Part shown: piece after piece, positions 1 to 5,809 of the stretch | Layout: every line of letters starts with the position of its first letter | Position numbering within the stretch: the first letter of the stretch is position 1 | Source: Candidatus Heimdallarchaeota archaeon LC_2 | Lineage (GTDB): Archaea; Asgardarchaeota; Heimdallarchaeia; Heimdallarchaeales; Kariarchaeaceae | Direction: 5' to 3' | Assembly (NCBI GenBank): GCA_001940725.1 | Contig: MDVR01000071.1 | Span: 1 to 15,936, forward strand | Length of the DNA: 15,936 nt | Made by a program: the position numbers and the translations under genes | Notes under the pieces: model-generated | Told to the model about the DNA's origin: nothing | The model's database searches: none | What the model saw: only the letters and a program-made list of their open reading frames with translations

Positions 1-242
1 GATTTCATTATATCTGATACCTCATCCTTATTGTTTGCATTGATTATCATCCATGCATTCTTGGATTCTTCACCTATTATCAGTTGATCAACAACCTTTT
101 GATTCTTAAGTTCTGCAACCTTGGCCATTTCTTGTTGATATAATGGTTCAAGTGGGATTACAATTCCAGGTTTGCGAATGTTCATGAGATCAAGAATGGG
201 TTGTACTGTTGTGAATGGTACCTGTTTTCCGTCGATTTCCAT
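1..242 (-). pseudogene. Chimeric ORF, partial (second copy, cut by window edge)
   Basis: This is the first 80 codons of the same chimeric reading frame as 370-675, displaced by exactly 433 bp. The ATG is at 240-242 and the frame is open to base 1, so the end lies outside the window. Residues 1-35 come from an unidentified upstream gene and the rest from the muconolactone-isomerase-like gene. It is a by-product of the tandem repeat and probably not a functional gene. If the array is an assembly artefact, it does not exist in the genome. Confidence 0.6.
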
Positions 243-369
243 TATATCAAAAAGATATGGAGCAATTCTTATTTAAATAACTTATAATTATTATTACGAT
301 TTGATTGATTTATCTCGATCCAATATCTAGATACTAGATTCAGATTAATAAATTCATTTGTCACGAGGA

Positions 370-675
370 TCAACGAGACTCGTTTCTCAATTGAATTGTC
401 TGATCAATGTAAAGATATGGGAATATTGGTAGGGATTTCATTATATCTGATACCTCATCCTTATTGTTTGCATTGATTATCATCCATGCATTCTTGGATT
501 CTTCACCTATTATCAGTTGATCAACAACCTTTTGATTCTTAAGTTCTGCAACCTTGGCCATTTCTTGTTGATATAATGGTTCAAGTGGGATTACAATTCC
601 AGGTTTGCGAATGTTCATGAGATCAAGAATGGGTTGTACTGTTGTGAATGGTACCTGTTTTCCGTCGATTTCCAT
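370..675 (-). pseudogene. Chimeric ORF: N-terminus of unknown gene fused to isomerase-like C-terminus
   Basis: The 101-residue frame begins MEIDGKQVPFTTVQPILDLM and, from Q36 on, is identical to residues 23-88 of the protein at 803-1069. The switch coincides with the repeat boundary at 571/572. Residues 1-35 are therefore the genuine start of a different gene, whose continuation would lie left of the array; I do not recognise it. The ATG follows a good archaeal promoter (TTATTTAAATAA near 701-712), so the upstream gene is probably transcribed in its native setting. The fusion lacks the first beta strand of the isomerase-like fold and is probably non-functional. An intact frame through the junction does not show selection, because the array is too recent or artefactual. 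Confidence 0.6.
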
Positions 676-699
676 TATATCAAAAAGATATGGAGCAAT

Positions 700-713
700 T
701 CTTATTTAAATAA
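700..713 (-). promoter_or_regulatory. TATA-box promoter of the gene starting at 675
   Basis: On the minus strand the sequence around TTATTTAAATAAG lies about 25-38 nt before the ATG at 675. That is the spacing expected for an archaeal TATA box driving a short-leader or leaderless mRNA. The same element recurs 433 bp to the left (267-280) in the other repeat copy. Confidence 0.5.
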
Positions 714-802
714 CTTATAATTATTATTACGATTTGATTGATTTATCTCGATCCAATATCTAGATACTAGATTCAGATTAATAAATTCATTTGTCACGAG
801 GA

Positions 803-1069
803 TCAACGAGACTCGTTTCTCAATTGAATTGTCTGATCAATGTAAAGATATGGGAATATTGGTAGGGATTTCATTATATCTGATACCTCATCCTTATTGT
901 TTGCATTGATTATCATCCATGCATTCTTGGATTCTTCACCTATTATCAGTTGATCAACAACCTTTTGATTCTTAAGTTCTGCAACCTTGGCCATTTCTTG
1001 TTGAATTATTAACTTTTTTACATCCTCAGGGATATGGGGGATCATTACGGATACTATATATTTATTCAT
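803..1069 (-). CDS. Muconolactone-isomerase-like small ferredoxin-fold protein
   Basis: This is an 88-residue protein from an ATG. The segment from about residue 48 to 80 (NAWMIINANNKDEVSDIMKS, then LPIFPYLYIDQTIQL) matches the conserved C-terminal half of the muconolactone delta-isomerase family: the W/Y-x-I strand, the helix ending in SLP-FPY, and the final strand. The length is normal for that family (about 90 residues). Members are compact alpha+beta barrels of aromatic-ring degradation, but archaeal relatives outside such pathways have no proven substrate, so the reaction is unknown. This is the only copy with its native N-terminus. It is divergent from an HxlR regulator across a 101-bp gap full of TTACAATA half-sites, which suggests control by that regulator. 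Its 3' two thirds are duplicated in the tandem array. Confidence 0.62.
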   Translation of the reverse strand: MNKYIVSVMIPHIPEDVKKLIIQQEMAKVAELKNQKVVDQLIIGEESKNAWMIINANNKDEVSDIMKSLPIFPYLYIDQTIQLRNESR

Positions 1070-1088
1070 TTTTTCATTCTTTCCTTTG

Positions 1089-1130
1089 GTTAGTTATTAC
1101 AATAAATAACTAACTTTCATATTGTAATAA
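1089..1130. promoter_or_regulatory. Overlapping dyads over the promoter of the isomerase-like gene
   Basis: There are two nested inverted repeats. GTTAGTTATT (1089-1098) pairs with AATAACTAAC (1105-1114), giving 10-bp arms around a 6-nt spacer. TTATTACAATA (1094-1104) pairs with TATTGTAATAA (1120-1130), giving 11-bp arms around 15 nt. The minus-strand TATA-like TTATTTATTG (about 1100-1110) lies inside the first dyad, about 35 nt before the ATG at 1069. A regulator bound here would block that promoter. Confidence 0.6.
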
Positions 1131-1133
1131 GGT

Positions 1134-1170
1134 AATATTTATTAAAATCATTTTGTTACAGTATTGTAAC
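1134..1170 (+). promoter_or_regulatory. hxlR promoter with a perfect dyad operator at the start codon
   Basis: A TATA-like ATATTTATTAAA at about 1135-1146 is followed by the dyad GTTACAGTATTGTAAC at 1155-1170 (6-bp arms, 4-nt centre), which abuts the ATG at 1171. The expected transcription start falls inside the dyad. Its right half contains the same TTACAATA 8-mer, inverted, as the two sites near 1097 and 1120. This arrangement fits autorepression by the HxlR protein. Confidence 0.62.
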
Positions 1171-1554
1171 ATGAATCCATTGTCAGATTTCCCATGTCCA
1201 ATTGAGAAAGCTCAAGAAATATTAGGGAAAAAATGGTCAATATTATTAATTAGGGATATGTACGCAGGCAAAGCAAAATTTACCGATTTTCTCAAAGAAA
1301 ATCCTAGCTTAAGCACAAGAATGCTTGCTTTACGCCTTAGAGAGTTGGAAGAAAATGGTTTTGTAGATAAAAGAATTGTGAGTACAACACCAGTTAGAGC
1401 TGGATATTTTCTTACGAAAAAGGGACTTAGTGTTCGTAAAATCCTATTAGCACTATCTCTCTTTAGTTTAGAATTTCATCCTGATTTTGAAATGAATAAA
1501 AGACAACATATATCCGTTGAGAATTCATTAATTTCATATTTTTCTAAAGATTGA
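1171..1554 (+). CDS. HxlR-family winged-helix regulator with N-terminal sensor-type cysteine
   Basis: The 127-residue protein carries the HxlR signature: C-P near the N-terminus (C9-P10), then EKAQEILGKKWSILLIRDM, F-T-D-F, LSTRMLALRLRELEENGFVDK as recognition helix and wing, and YFLTKKG. In the HxlR proteins YodB, CatR and HypR, a cysteine at this position senses quinones, diamide or reactive aldehydes. C9 here is a candidate equivalent. I chose ATG 1171 over the in-frame TTG at 1153, because the longer start would translate the operator dyad and add six residues before the conserved N-terminus. It is divergent from the isomerase-like gene, and CatR/YodB in Bacillus also control aromatic-compound genes. 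Family assignment is firm; ligand and targets are inferred. Confidence 0.88.
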   Translation: MNPLSDFPCPIEKAQEILGKKWSILLIRDMYAGKAKFTDFLKENPSLSTRMLALRLRELEENGFVDKRIVSTTPVRAGYFLTKKGLSVRKILLALSLFSLEFHPDFEMNKRQHISVENSLISYFSKD

Positions 1555-1986
1555 TTGATGTTCACAATTGTTTAGCAAATATTTCTCTACCGTGCTGTTG
1601 TTTATCATTTTTCTCCCGACTTCTGTTGAAAACTTTGCGAGTACTCCTTAAGTTTAAATAAATAATGGAAAGGCTTTGCTTTTATATTACTTGTTGATAT
1701 TGATCACACAGGTGGATGTAAGTTAATTAATTCGATCGATTGTTTCCTTTATGAATTAATGATTCAGTAACTCTTAGAAAAAATTGCAGTTTTTTATATT
1801 CTAAAAATTGATAGATTATGCAAGAAGAATGTCAATTTTCTGAACGTTCGCTAATAAATTTTTCAATCTATTGACCCATTAGGGTATAATTTGGGTATAA
1901 ACCAGTATTAATTCAGCCTTAAATTTGGTAAAAATTTTTTTATAGAGTATATCCTCGTGAGTTTAGTATAAAAAGGAGGTGAACTA
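1555..1986. other. Gene-poor intergenic region with paired GGGTATAA motifs
   Basis: I find no convincing gene in these 432 bp. AGTTTAAATAAATAATGG near 1650-1670 looks like a promoter, but only a ten-codon ORF follows it. GGGTATAA occurs twice with 11-bp spacing (1882-1889 and 1893-1900), about 90 nt before the next gene. A run TTTTTTTATAGAG at about 1934-1946 is the likeliest TATA box for the gene at 1987. Confidence 0.5.
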
Positions 1987-2262
1987 ATGAGAACGAGAAA
2001 CTACATTTTATTTTTGGGAACAATTGGACTAATTCTGACATTAACGTTACCAACATCCGCTGGTGTAATGCATAAAGAAGATTTTATATGGGCTGATGGT
2101 GAGATCTTTGATAGTATAATAACACCAGCCACATTTAAGGCTCCAAACAACTTAAAATCGGTTGATAAGCTATATGTGTTTATGAATCTGGATGGACAAA
2201 GGCTTGTTGCAGAGGCAGCCCCTTACGAGAAAGACTACAATGGATTTAGATTAATCTTCTAA
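1987..2262 (+). CDS. Small secreted protein with signal peptide, unknown function
   Basis: The 91-residue protein starts at an ATG with a strong SD (GGAGGTGA at 1975-1982), unusual for this window. Residues 1-26 form a classic signal peptide: RTR basic tip, hydrophobic core LFLGTIGLILTLTLP, then a TSAG cleavage region. The mature part of about 65 residues contains YVFMNLDGQRLVAEAAPYEK-DYNG. I associate this from memory with a family of small archaeal/bacterial proteins in which DYNG is followed by a longer C-terminal strand. If that memory is right, the ending DYNGFRLIF is short and the gene may be 3'-truncated. No family name is offered. The 530-bp empty stretch that follows also fits decay. 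Confidence 0.6.
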   Translation: MRTRNYILFLGTIGLILTLTLPTSAGVMHKEDFIWADGEIFDSIITPATFKAPNNLKSVDKLYVFMNLDGQRLVAEAAPYEKDYNGFRLIF

Positions 2263-2792
2263 GGTTAAATCAAATAATAATTTGACATATCAGAATCCAC
2301 AAAACTTAATATGATTCTCGACAAGTAATAAACTATAGTACATATCCCAGTTAGAGCTGAAATACGAGGATCAAGTATATAATTCGTTTCCATGTTTAAT
2401 CACTGGGAATACAGGTATTTGAAATAATATTGAAACGAATACAAAAGATTATCGGGTAGAACTAATAAAAACATCAAATTTAAATTCACCTCAGCAATGA
2501 ACTGAATTACAAATTATAGAAATTAGAAAATTAAAAGATAAAAATGTTGATTAATATCATCATATAACGATTCTCAATCAATTTTTTAATAGCCAAACAC
2601 CATATCTAACGGTTTATAAGCAAGTAAGTTCTATACTCTTTGAGGAAAGAAACTTCCTGATTATCAATTAATCAAACAAATTGACAAAACAAACTGAAAA
2701 AATGTTTACTAAATTAGTTATCTAATGCAGTAGAACAATTGAAATCAGCTGAAAAATACAGATGATTTCCAATAATAACATAGGGTGATACC
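2263..2792. other. 530-bp non-coding stretch
   Basis: Stops are frequent in all frames and I see no gene or tRNA. The only notable structure is ATTCGTTTC (2382-2390) with its reverse complement GAAACGAAT (2432-2440), 9-bp arms 41 nt apart. That could be a hairpin or two operator half-sites. The region may contain remnants of a longer version of the preceding gene, but I could not recover a continuing frame. Confidence 0.45.
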
Positions 2793-2984
2793 ATGAATTC
2801 AATAAATAATAACAACAACAAGAATCAAACAAACAATCAAAAACCAAGGTCAATCTCATCAATTAAGGGAGATGGAGAACATTTCATGTCTTATTACGAT
2901 CATCATAGAAAAAGGGAACACGAACTAACTAAGAGGCGTAATAGAGCTGCATTAAGCAGTATGTTCTTTTCATCGAACCTGTGA
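2793..2984 (+). CDS. Small Asn-rich, basic protein of unknown function
   Basis: The 63-residue ORF starts at an ATG preceded by an SD-like GGGTGAT (2783-2789), which supports translation. The N-terminal ~20 residues are low-complexity and Asn-rich (NNNNNKNQTNNQK). The centre reads GDGEHFMSYYDHHRKREHEL and is followed by a basic patch TKRRNR. There is no membrane segment and no cysteine. The basic C-terminal half could bind nucleic acid, but nothing proves it. No family was recognised. The poly-Asn head may be a by-product of AT-rich composition. Confidence 0.45.
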   Translation: MNSINNNNNKNQTNNQKPRSISSIKGDGEHFMSYYDHHRKREHELTKRRNRAALSSMFFSSNL

Positions 2985-2997
2985 AAAAATAATGATT

Positions 2998-3067
2998 GAC
3001 CCTTTAGGGAAGCAAAATTATTGTGGTCTAGTAGGACCAGGGGTAATTCGTAATAATTGTATTACCC
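2998..3067 (+). other. Cluster of small hairpins downstream of the 63-residue ORF
   Basis: Three inverted repeats lie in a row: CCCT-TT-AGGG near 3000-3009, TGGTC (3024-3028) with GACCA (3035-3039), and GGGTAAT (3041-3047) with ATTACCC (3061-3067). They are more GC-rich than their surroundings, which is often a sign of structured RNA in AT-rich archaea. They could be a small RNA or a 3' UTR structure. No tRNA or C/D-box pattern was found. Confidence 0.3.
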
Positions 3068-3116
3068 AATTAACTTCCTCTCAACAAGAAATTGAAAAGA
3101 TCAACAAATTATAGAT

Positions 3117-3126
3117 AAAAAAAAAA
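3117..3126 (-). terminator. T10 terminator of the EamA transporter gene
   Basis: On the minus strand a run of ten T follows the stop of the 3217-4077 gene by about 90 nt, just after a short GAG-AGGCA-CTC hairpin. A long U-tract is the standard archaeal termination signal. Confidence 0.55.
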
Positions 3127-3216
3127 TACGAGTGCCTCTCACAACTTATTGAATAAAGCATTTTGGTTAATATTGAAAATTGTAATTATTAATCTAATTG
3201 ATCGATTCATACAGAT

Positions 3217-4077
3217 CTATTTTGATAACAGAAATACGGAGATCAAGGTTCCTAATATACCTAATTTTTGATGCGACAGTATTTTTTCTTTATAAATACT
3301 GAATGCAAGTAGAATAGTAACAATTGGAAATAATGAAGCTAAAATTGATGCCACGTCTAATCTACCACTTTGAGCAGCCAAAGTAAAAAATACATTTGCC
3401 AAAGTATCTCCAATTCCAGTAATTGCAATCAGCTCAATTTTGAAGATTTCCCTCTTATTTAGGTTCCTTATTGAACTATTTCTAAATTTGAATATGATTA
3501 ATATTGTTAAAAATACGAGTGAGAAAAATCTTAATATGGCTAGTGGCCAAAATACCGAATTAACTTTGAATTGGCTCACAAAAATAAAAAACATTCCAAA
3601 ACCTAATCCAGATACCAATCCATAAGAGATGTTAATAATTTTACTTAGTTCTGAATCTGGGTTATTGCGCGAACCAATTGAAAGTAGAACTATTGAAATT
3701 ATTGCAAGAGTTAATCCTATGATCTGTAGCTGACTAGGTATTCCATTGATGAATATAGAAAAAATTACAGGTAAACTGATTGCAGTTATTGCGGATATTG
3801 GAGATATAATACTAGTTGTTCCTTTGCTAAAACCATGATACAGAGTAAGTAATCCAATGGCACCAGCGATTCCTCCTAGAGCAGACCATACTAACTGTCC
3901 AGCTTGATAATTTTCGCCTGTAAACACAATAATAGCAAATAAGGTTAGTATTCCAAATATCTGTGATAAAAATAAAACCAAAATAGTGCTTTGTTTTTTT
4001 GACGCTAAACCTCCACTGAAATCACTGATACCCCAAGAAATTGCGGCCAAGAGTCCAAAGAAAATAGTCAAATTCAC
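3217..4077 (-). CDS. EamA/DMT-family membrane transporter
   Basis: The 286-residue protein has about ten hydrophobic helices in two halves and begins with the EamA signature LLAAISWGISDFSGG. A second internal repeat ends with SILASLFPIVTILLA, followed by a last helix. Length and layout match drug/metabolite transporters that export amino acids, metabolites or drugs across the cytoplasmic membrane; the substrate cannot be read from sequence. The start is GTG (4075-4077). The nearest upstream ATG is out of frame, and a TATA element at 4100-4109 places transcription start almost at this GTG, so the mRNA is probably leaderless. It is monocistronic, divergent from the PAP2 gene and followed by a T10 tract. 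Confidence 0.85.
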   Translation of the reverse strand: MNLTIFFGLLAAISWGISDFSGGLASKKQSTILVLFLSQIFGILTLFAIIVFTGENYQAGQLVWSALGGIAGAIGLLTLYHGFSKGTTSIISPISAITAISLPVIFSIFINGIPSQLQIIGLTLAIISIVLLSIGSRNNPDSELSKIINISYGLVSGLGFGMFFIFVSQFKVNSVFWPLAILRFFSLVFLTILIIFKFRNSSIRNLNKREIFKIELIAITGIGDTLANVFFTLAAQSGRLDVASILASLFPIVTILLAFSIYKEKILSHQKLGILGTLISVFLLSK

Positions 4078-4098
4078 AAATGAAACTCATTTATTCAA

Positions 4099-4111
4099 GA
4101 TATAAATATTC
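4099..4111. promoter_or_regulatory. Near-symmetric TATA element between divergent genes
   Basis: GATATAAATATTC reads as a TATA box on both strands. On the minus strand it is about 25-30 nt before the GTG start of the EamA gene. On the plus strand it is about 30 nt before the micro-ORF at 4137. It may serve transcripts in both directions. Confidence 0.45.
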
Positions 4112-4136
4112 TTACAACCGACAAAGAAGAGTCAAT

Positions 4137-4187
4137 ATGAAAAAAATGAGATTATTATTAGTGGTATTTTTAATTATCCCATTCTGA
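4137..4187 (+). CDS. Micro-ORF resembling a bare signal peptide
   Basis: The 16-codon frame MKKMRLLLVVFLIIPF starts about 30 nt after the plus-strand TATA element and ends 32 nt before the ATG of the PAP2 gene. It looks like the N- and H-regions of a signal peptide with nothing after them. It could be a leader peptide, a degraded secreted-protein gene or chance in AT-rich DNA. There is no SD, and extension past the stop meets a second stop at once. Low confidence that it is a functional gene. Confidence 0.2.
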   Translation: MKKMRLLLVVFLIIPF

Positions 4188-4219
4188 ATCCATAAAATAG
4201 GTTCAATCTAAATTTGTTT

Positions 4220-5083
4220 ATGTTAATTGAATTAATTCAGGAGATCAATAAAAAGCGTTTTTTGGATTATATTCATGGATTCACCTTTAAAATTGGGTCC
4301 AGTTTTAGGAGAGTCGTTCGATGGCCACAAGTAAGCCTACACATAATCGCAATTGTAATTTCCATTCCAATTATAGCTTATGGAGGAGATTGGGGCTATC
4401 ATCTATTCTTTAGAAATAATATATTTTTTCAAATTTTTTTATTTCCAGCTGTACCGTTAGGCGGATTAATTCCTTTTATGTTACCCCCTGTTATCTATCT
4501 TTATGGAAAAAAGGAAAAGAAACCATATTTGGAATCATTAGCTTTTGCATTAACTCAAGCTGCTGTACTTGGGGTTTTTTGGAGTTCAATTTATAAGGCT
4601 ATAACTGGTAGAATCGGCCCTGAAATATTTGAAAATATTGAAAATGATTACAGTAAAGAATTTGCTTTTGGCATATTACGAAATGGTGTCTTTCATGGTT
4701 GGCCTTCAGCACATACTGCGATTGCGTGGGCAATGGCAGTAGTGTTGTATTATTATCGATCTGAAGATAAAACAATTAATCAAGGCTCACCAAAAGATAC
4801 ACCTAAATTGTTGCACTACAAAAAATATGCATTTGTATATGCCTTTTACATAGGTTTTGGAGTGTCAACCAATATTCACTGGTTTTCAGATGCAATAGCA
4901 GGAGCATTGATCGGTGTTAGTGTAGGATTGTCAGTAACTCGGACATATTCAAGATACTGGAAAATTGATAACCAAGAACAATCAAACACCAGAGTTATTT
5001 ATCTGGTTTTTTTCATAATGTTTATTCTTATAATCTTCTCATTTATAACCAGTGAAAATTTAAAATTCGCATTTAATAAATGA
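4220..5083 (+). CDS. PAP2-superfamily membrane phosphatase, variant active site
   Basis: The polytopic protein of about 287 residues starts at ATG 4220; an in-frame TTG at 4214 would add only two residues. The PAP2 motifs appear in order: C1 as KAITGRIGP, C2 as GWPSAHTA, and C3 as STNIHWFSDAIAG. The PSAH histidine and the H-x3-D pair of C3 are present. The consensus Arg before Pro in C1 (K-x6-R-P) is Gly, and the Arg of C3 (R-x5-H) is absent, so phosphate binding may differ. Hydrophobic segments before, between and after the motifs fit an integral membrane lipid-phosphate phosphatase acting on phosphatidate- or polyprenyl-diphosphate-type substrates. The substrate is unknown. Placed between unrelated genes, it is probably transcribed alone. 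Confidence 0.8.
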   Translation: MLIELIQEINKKRFLDYIHGFTFKIGSSFRRVVRWPQVSLHIIAIVISIPIIAYGGDWGYHLFFRNNIFFQIFLFPAVPLGGLIPFMLPPVIYLYGKKEKKPYLESLAFALTQAAVLGVFWSSIYKAITGRIGPEIFENIENDYSKEFAFGILRNGVFHGWPSAHTAIAWAMAVVLYYYRSEDKTINQGSPKDTPKLLHYKKYAFVYAFYIGFGVSTNIHWFSDAIAGALIGVSVGLSVTRTYSRYWKIDNQEQSNTRVIYLVFFIMFILIIFSFITSENLKFAFNK

Positions 5084-5133
5084 AATCCTCGTTAAGGAAA
5101 AATGAGTGATTTCAATTCATTATTAATTGGAAC

Positions 5134-5165
5134 ATCAGGAATGACATAATAATGTAACACCTGAT
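5134..5165 (+). terminator. Possible hairpin terminator after the PAP2 gene
   Basis: ATCAGG (5134-5139) pairs with CCTGAT (5160-5165), with an inner ACAT/ATGT pairing. It lies about 50 nt after the PAP2 stop, and a T-rich GATTATTTTTC follows near 5180. A terminator or processing hairpin is plausible. Confidence 0.3.
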
Positions 5166-5254
5166 TTCGAATTTGATGTAGATTATTTTTCTAGTTAAAT
5201 TATCAGCAAATACAAAAGCAAAATATTAAAATTCAACAACGCTAAGATAATATT

Positions 5255-5644
5255 ATGAATAAAATTTCTTTGGATCAACGAGTGTTAAGTTTGTTTGAAG
5301 GAGGTTTTAAACGAATAAAAGCATCCGAAGAGCAAATGAATCGAATAGATACTTTATCCAAGGAATTAACTGATCTCTGCGATTTATCACGTGAAGCAGC
5401 AAGCCAATTAATATTTTATTCCATTATTAAATGGCAAAATGAGACTGATTTAAACTTCGAAGATGGACTTATTATGACTTATACAGAACGCCTCAAACAT
5501 AAAACAAGAATGTTTGAGATTGGTAAGGATTGTGTCGCACAATTAATTTCTTCTCCCCTAGAAATTGCTAAAATTAACAAATATATAGATAAAAAAATGT
5601 ATGAATACCTATCTCAGCTGATTGATCAAAACGAATCTGAGTAA
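5255..5644 (+). CDS. Helical protein of unknown function; frame continues past the stop
   Basis: The 129-residue soluble protein is predicted mostly helical, with charged amphipathic segments (SEEQMNRIDTLSKELTDL, LSREAASQLIFYSIIKWQNE) and no cysteine cluster or membrane segment. No family was recognised. The 54 codons after the TAA (5645-5806) are open in the same frame and look protein-like (FDPLEFDSLLNYFNITKNY). They end in a TAA that overlaps the ATG of the next gene as TAATG. The intact ancestral gene may therefore have been 5255-5809 (184 residues), interrupted by a nonsense change or a sequence error. Otherwise the protein ends here and the tail is chance. An AT-rich stretch at about 5220-5230 could be its TATA box. 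Confidence 0.6.
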   Translation: MNKISLDQRVLSLFEGGFKRIKASEEQMNRIDTLSKELTDLCDLSREAASQLIFYSIIKWQNETDLNFEDGLIMTYTERLKHKTRMFEIGKDCVAQLISSPLEIAKINKYIDKKMYEYLSQLIDQNESE

Positions 5645-5809
5645 GGTTGTGAATTACGGCTCAATCTGATCAAAGGAAAAAACTTTAATTTGAATTCTTA
5701 TTTTGATCCTTTAGAATTTGACTCCTTATTGAATTATTTCAATATCACAAAAAACTATAACCAATTAGCAGAATTTATTACTCACGTTGACTATAAACTG
5801 ATTATCTAA
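5645..5809 (+). pseudogene. Open in-frame extension, possibly the severed C-terminus of the preceding gene
   Basis: There are 54 sense codons with no stop between TAA 5642-5644 and TAA 5807-5809, in the frame of the 5255 gene. No ATG occurs in it; the only internal start is TTG at 5690. The codons have ordinary coding character, with aromatic and acidic residues in patterned order. The terminal TAATG overlap with the zinc-ribbon gene is the usual sign of translational coupling between two genes, which would make no sense if the first ended 165 nt earlier. Confidence 0.4.

Larger units (their letters stand above)
1..1004. repeat. 433-bp exact tandem repeat, about 2.3 copies
   Basis: Positions 1-571 recur at 434-1004 with no difference that I could find by eye. 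Unit boundaries fall at 138/139, 571/572 and 1004/1005. At 1005 the last copy diverges abruptly into the true 5' part of the muconolactone-isomerase-like gene. Each unit holds, on the minus strand, the 3' part of that gene, an AT-rich intergenic stretch, a promoter and the first ~35 codons of another gene. The array starts at the first base of the window, so its full length is unknown. It is either a recent tandem duplication or an assembly loop at a contig end. Perfect identity, including the non-coding part, fits both. Confidence 0.93.

Noticed and set aside
1..1004. CRISPR array
   Set aside because: The repeated unit is 433 bp of ordinary coding and intergenic sequence with no short repeat/spacer pattern.
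1..1004. Mobile element as cause of the repeat
   Set aside because: No transposase, terminal inverted repeats or target-site duplications are visible; the unit starts and ends inside genes.
1153..1170. TTG start giving a 133-residue HxlR protein
   Set aside because: These 18 bases are almost entirely the operator dyad, and HxlR proteins start close to the conserved Cys-Pro.
1530..1604. 24-codon minus-strand ORF with a GGGAG before its ATG
   Set aside because: It is too short, antisense to the hxlR end, and has no recognisable feature.
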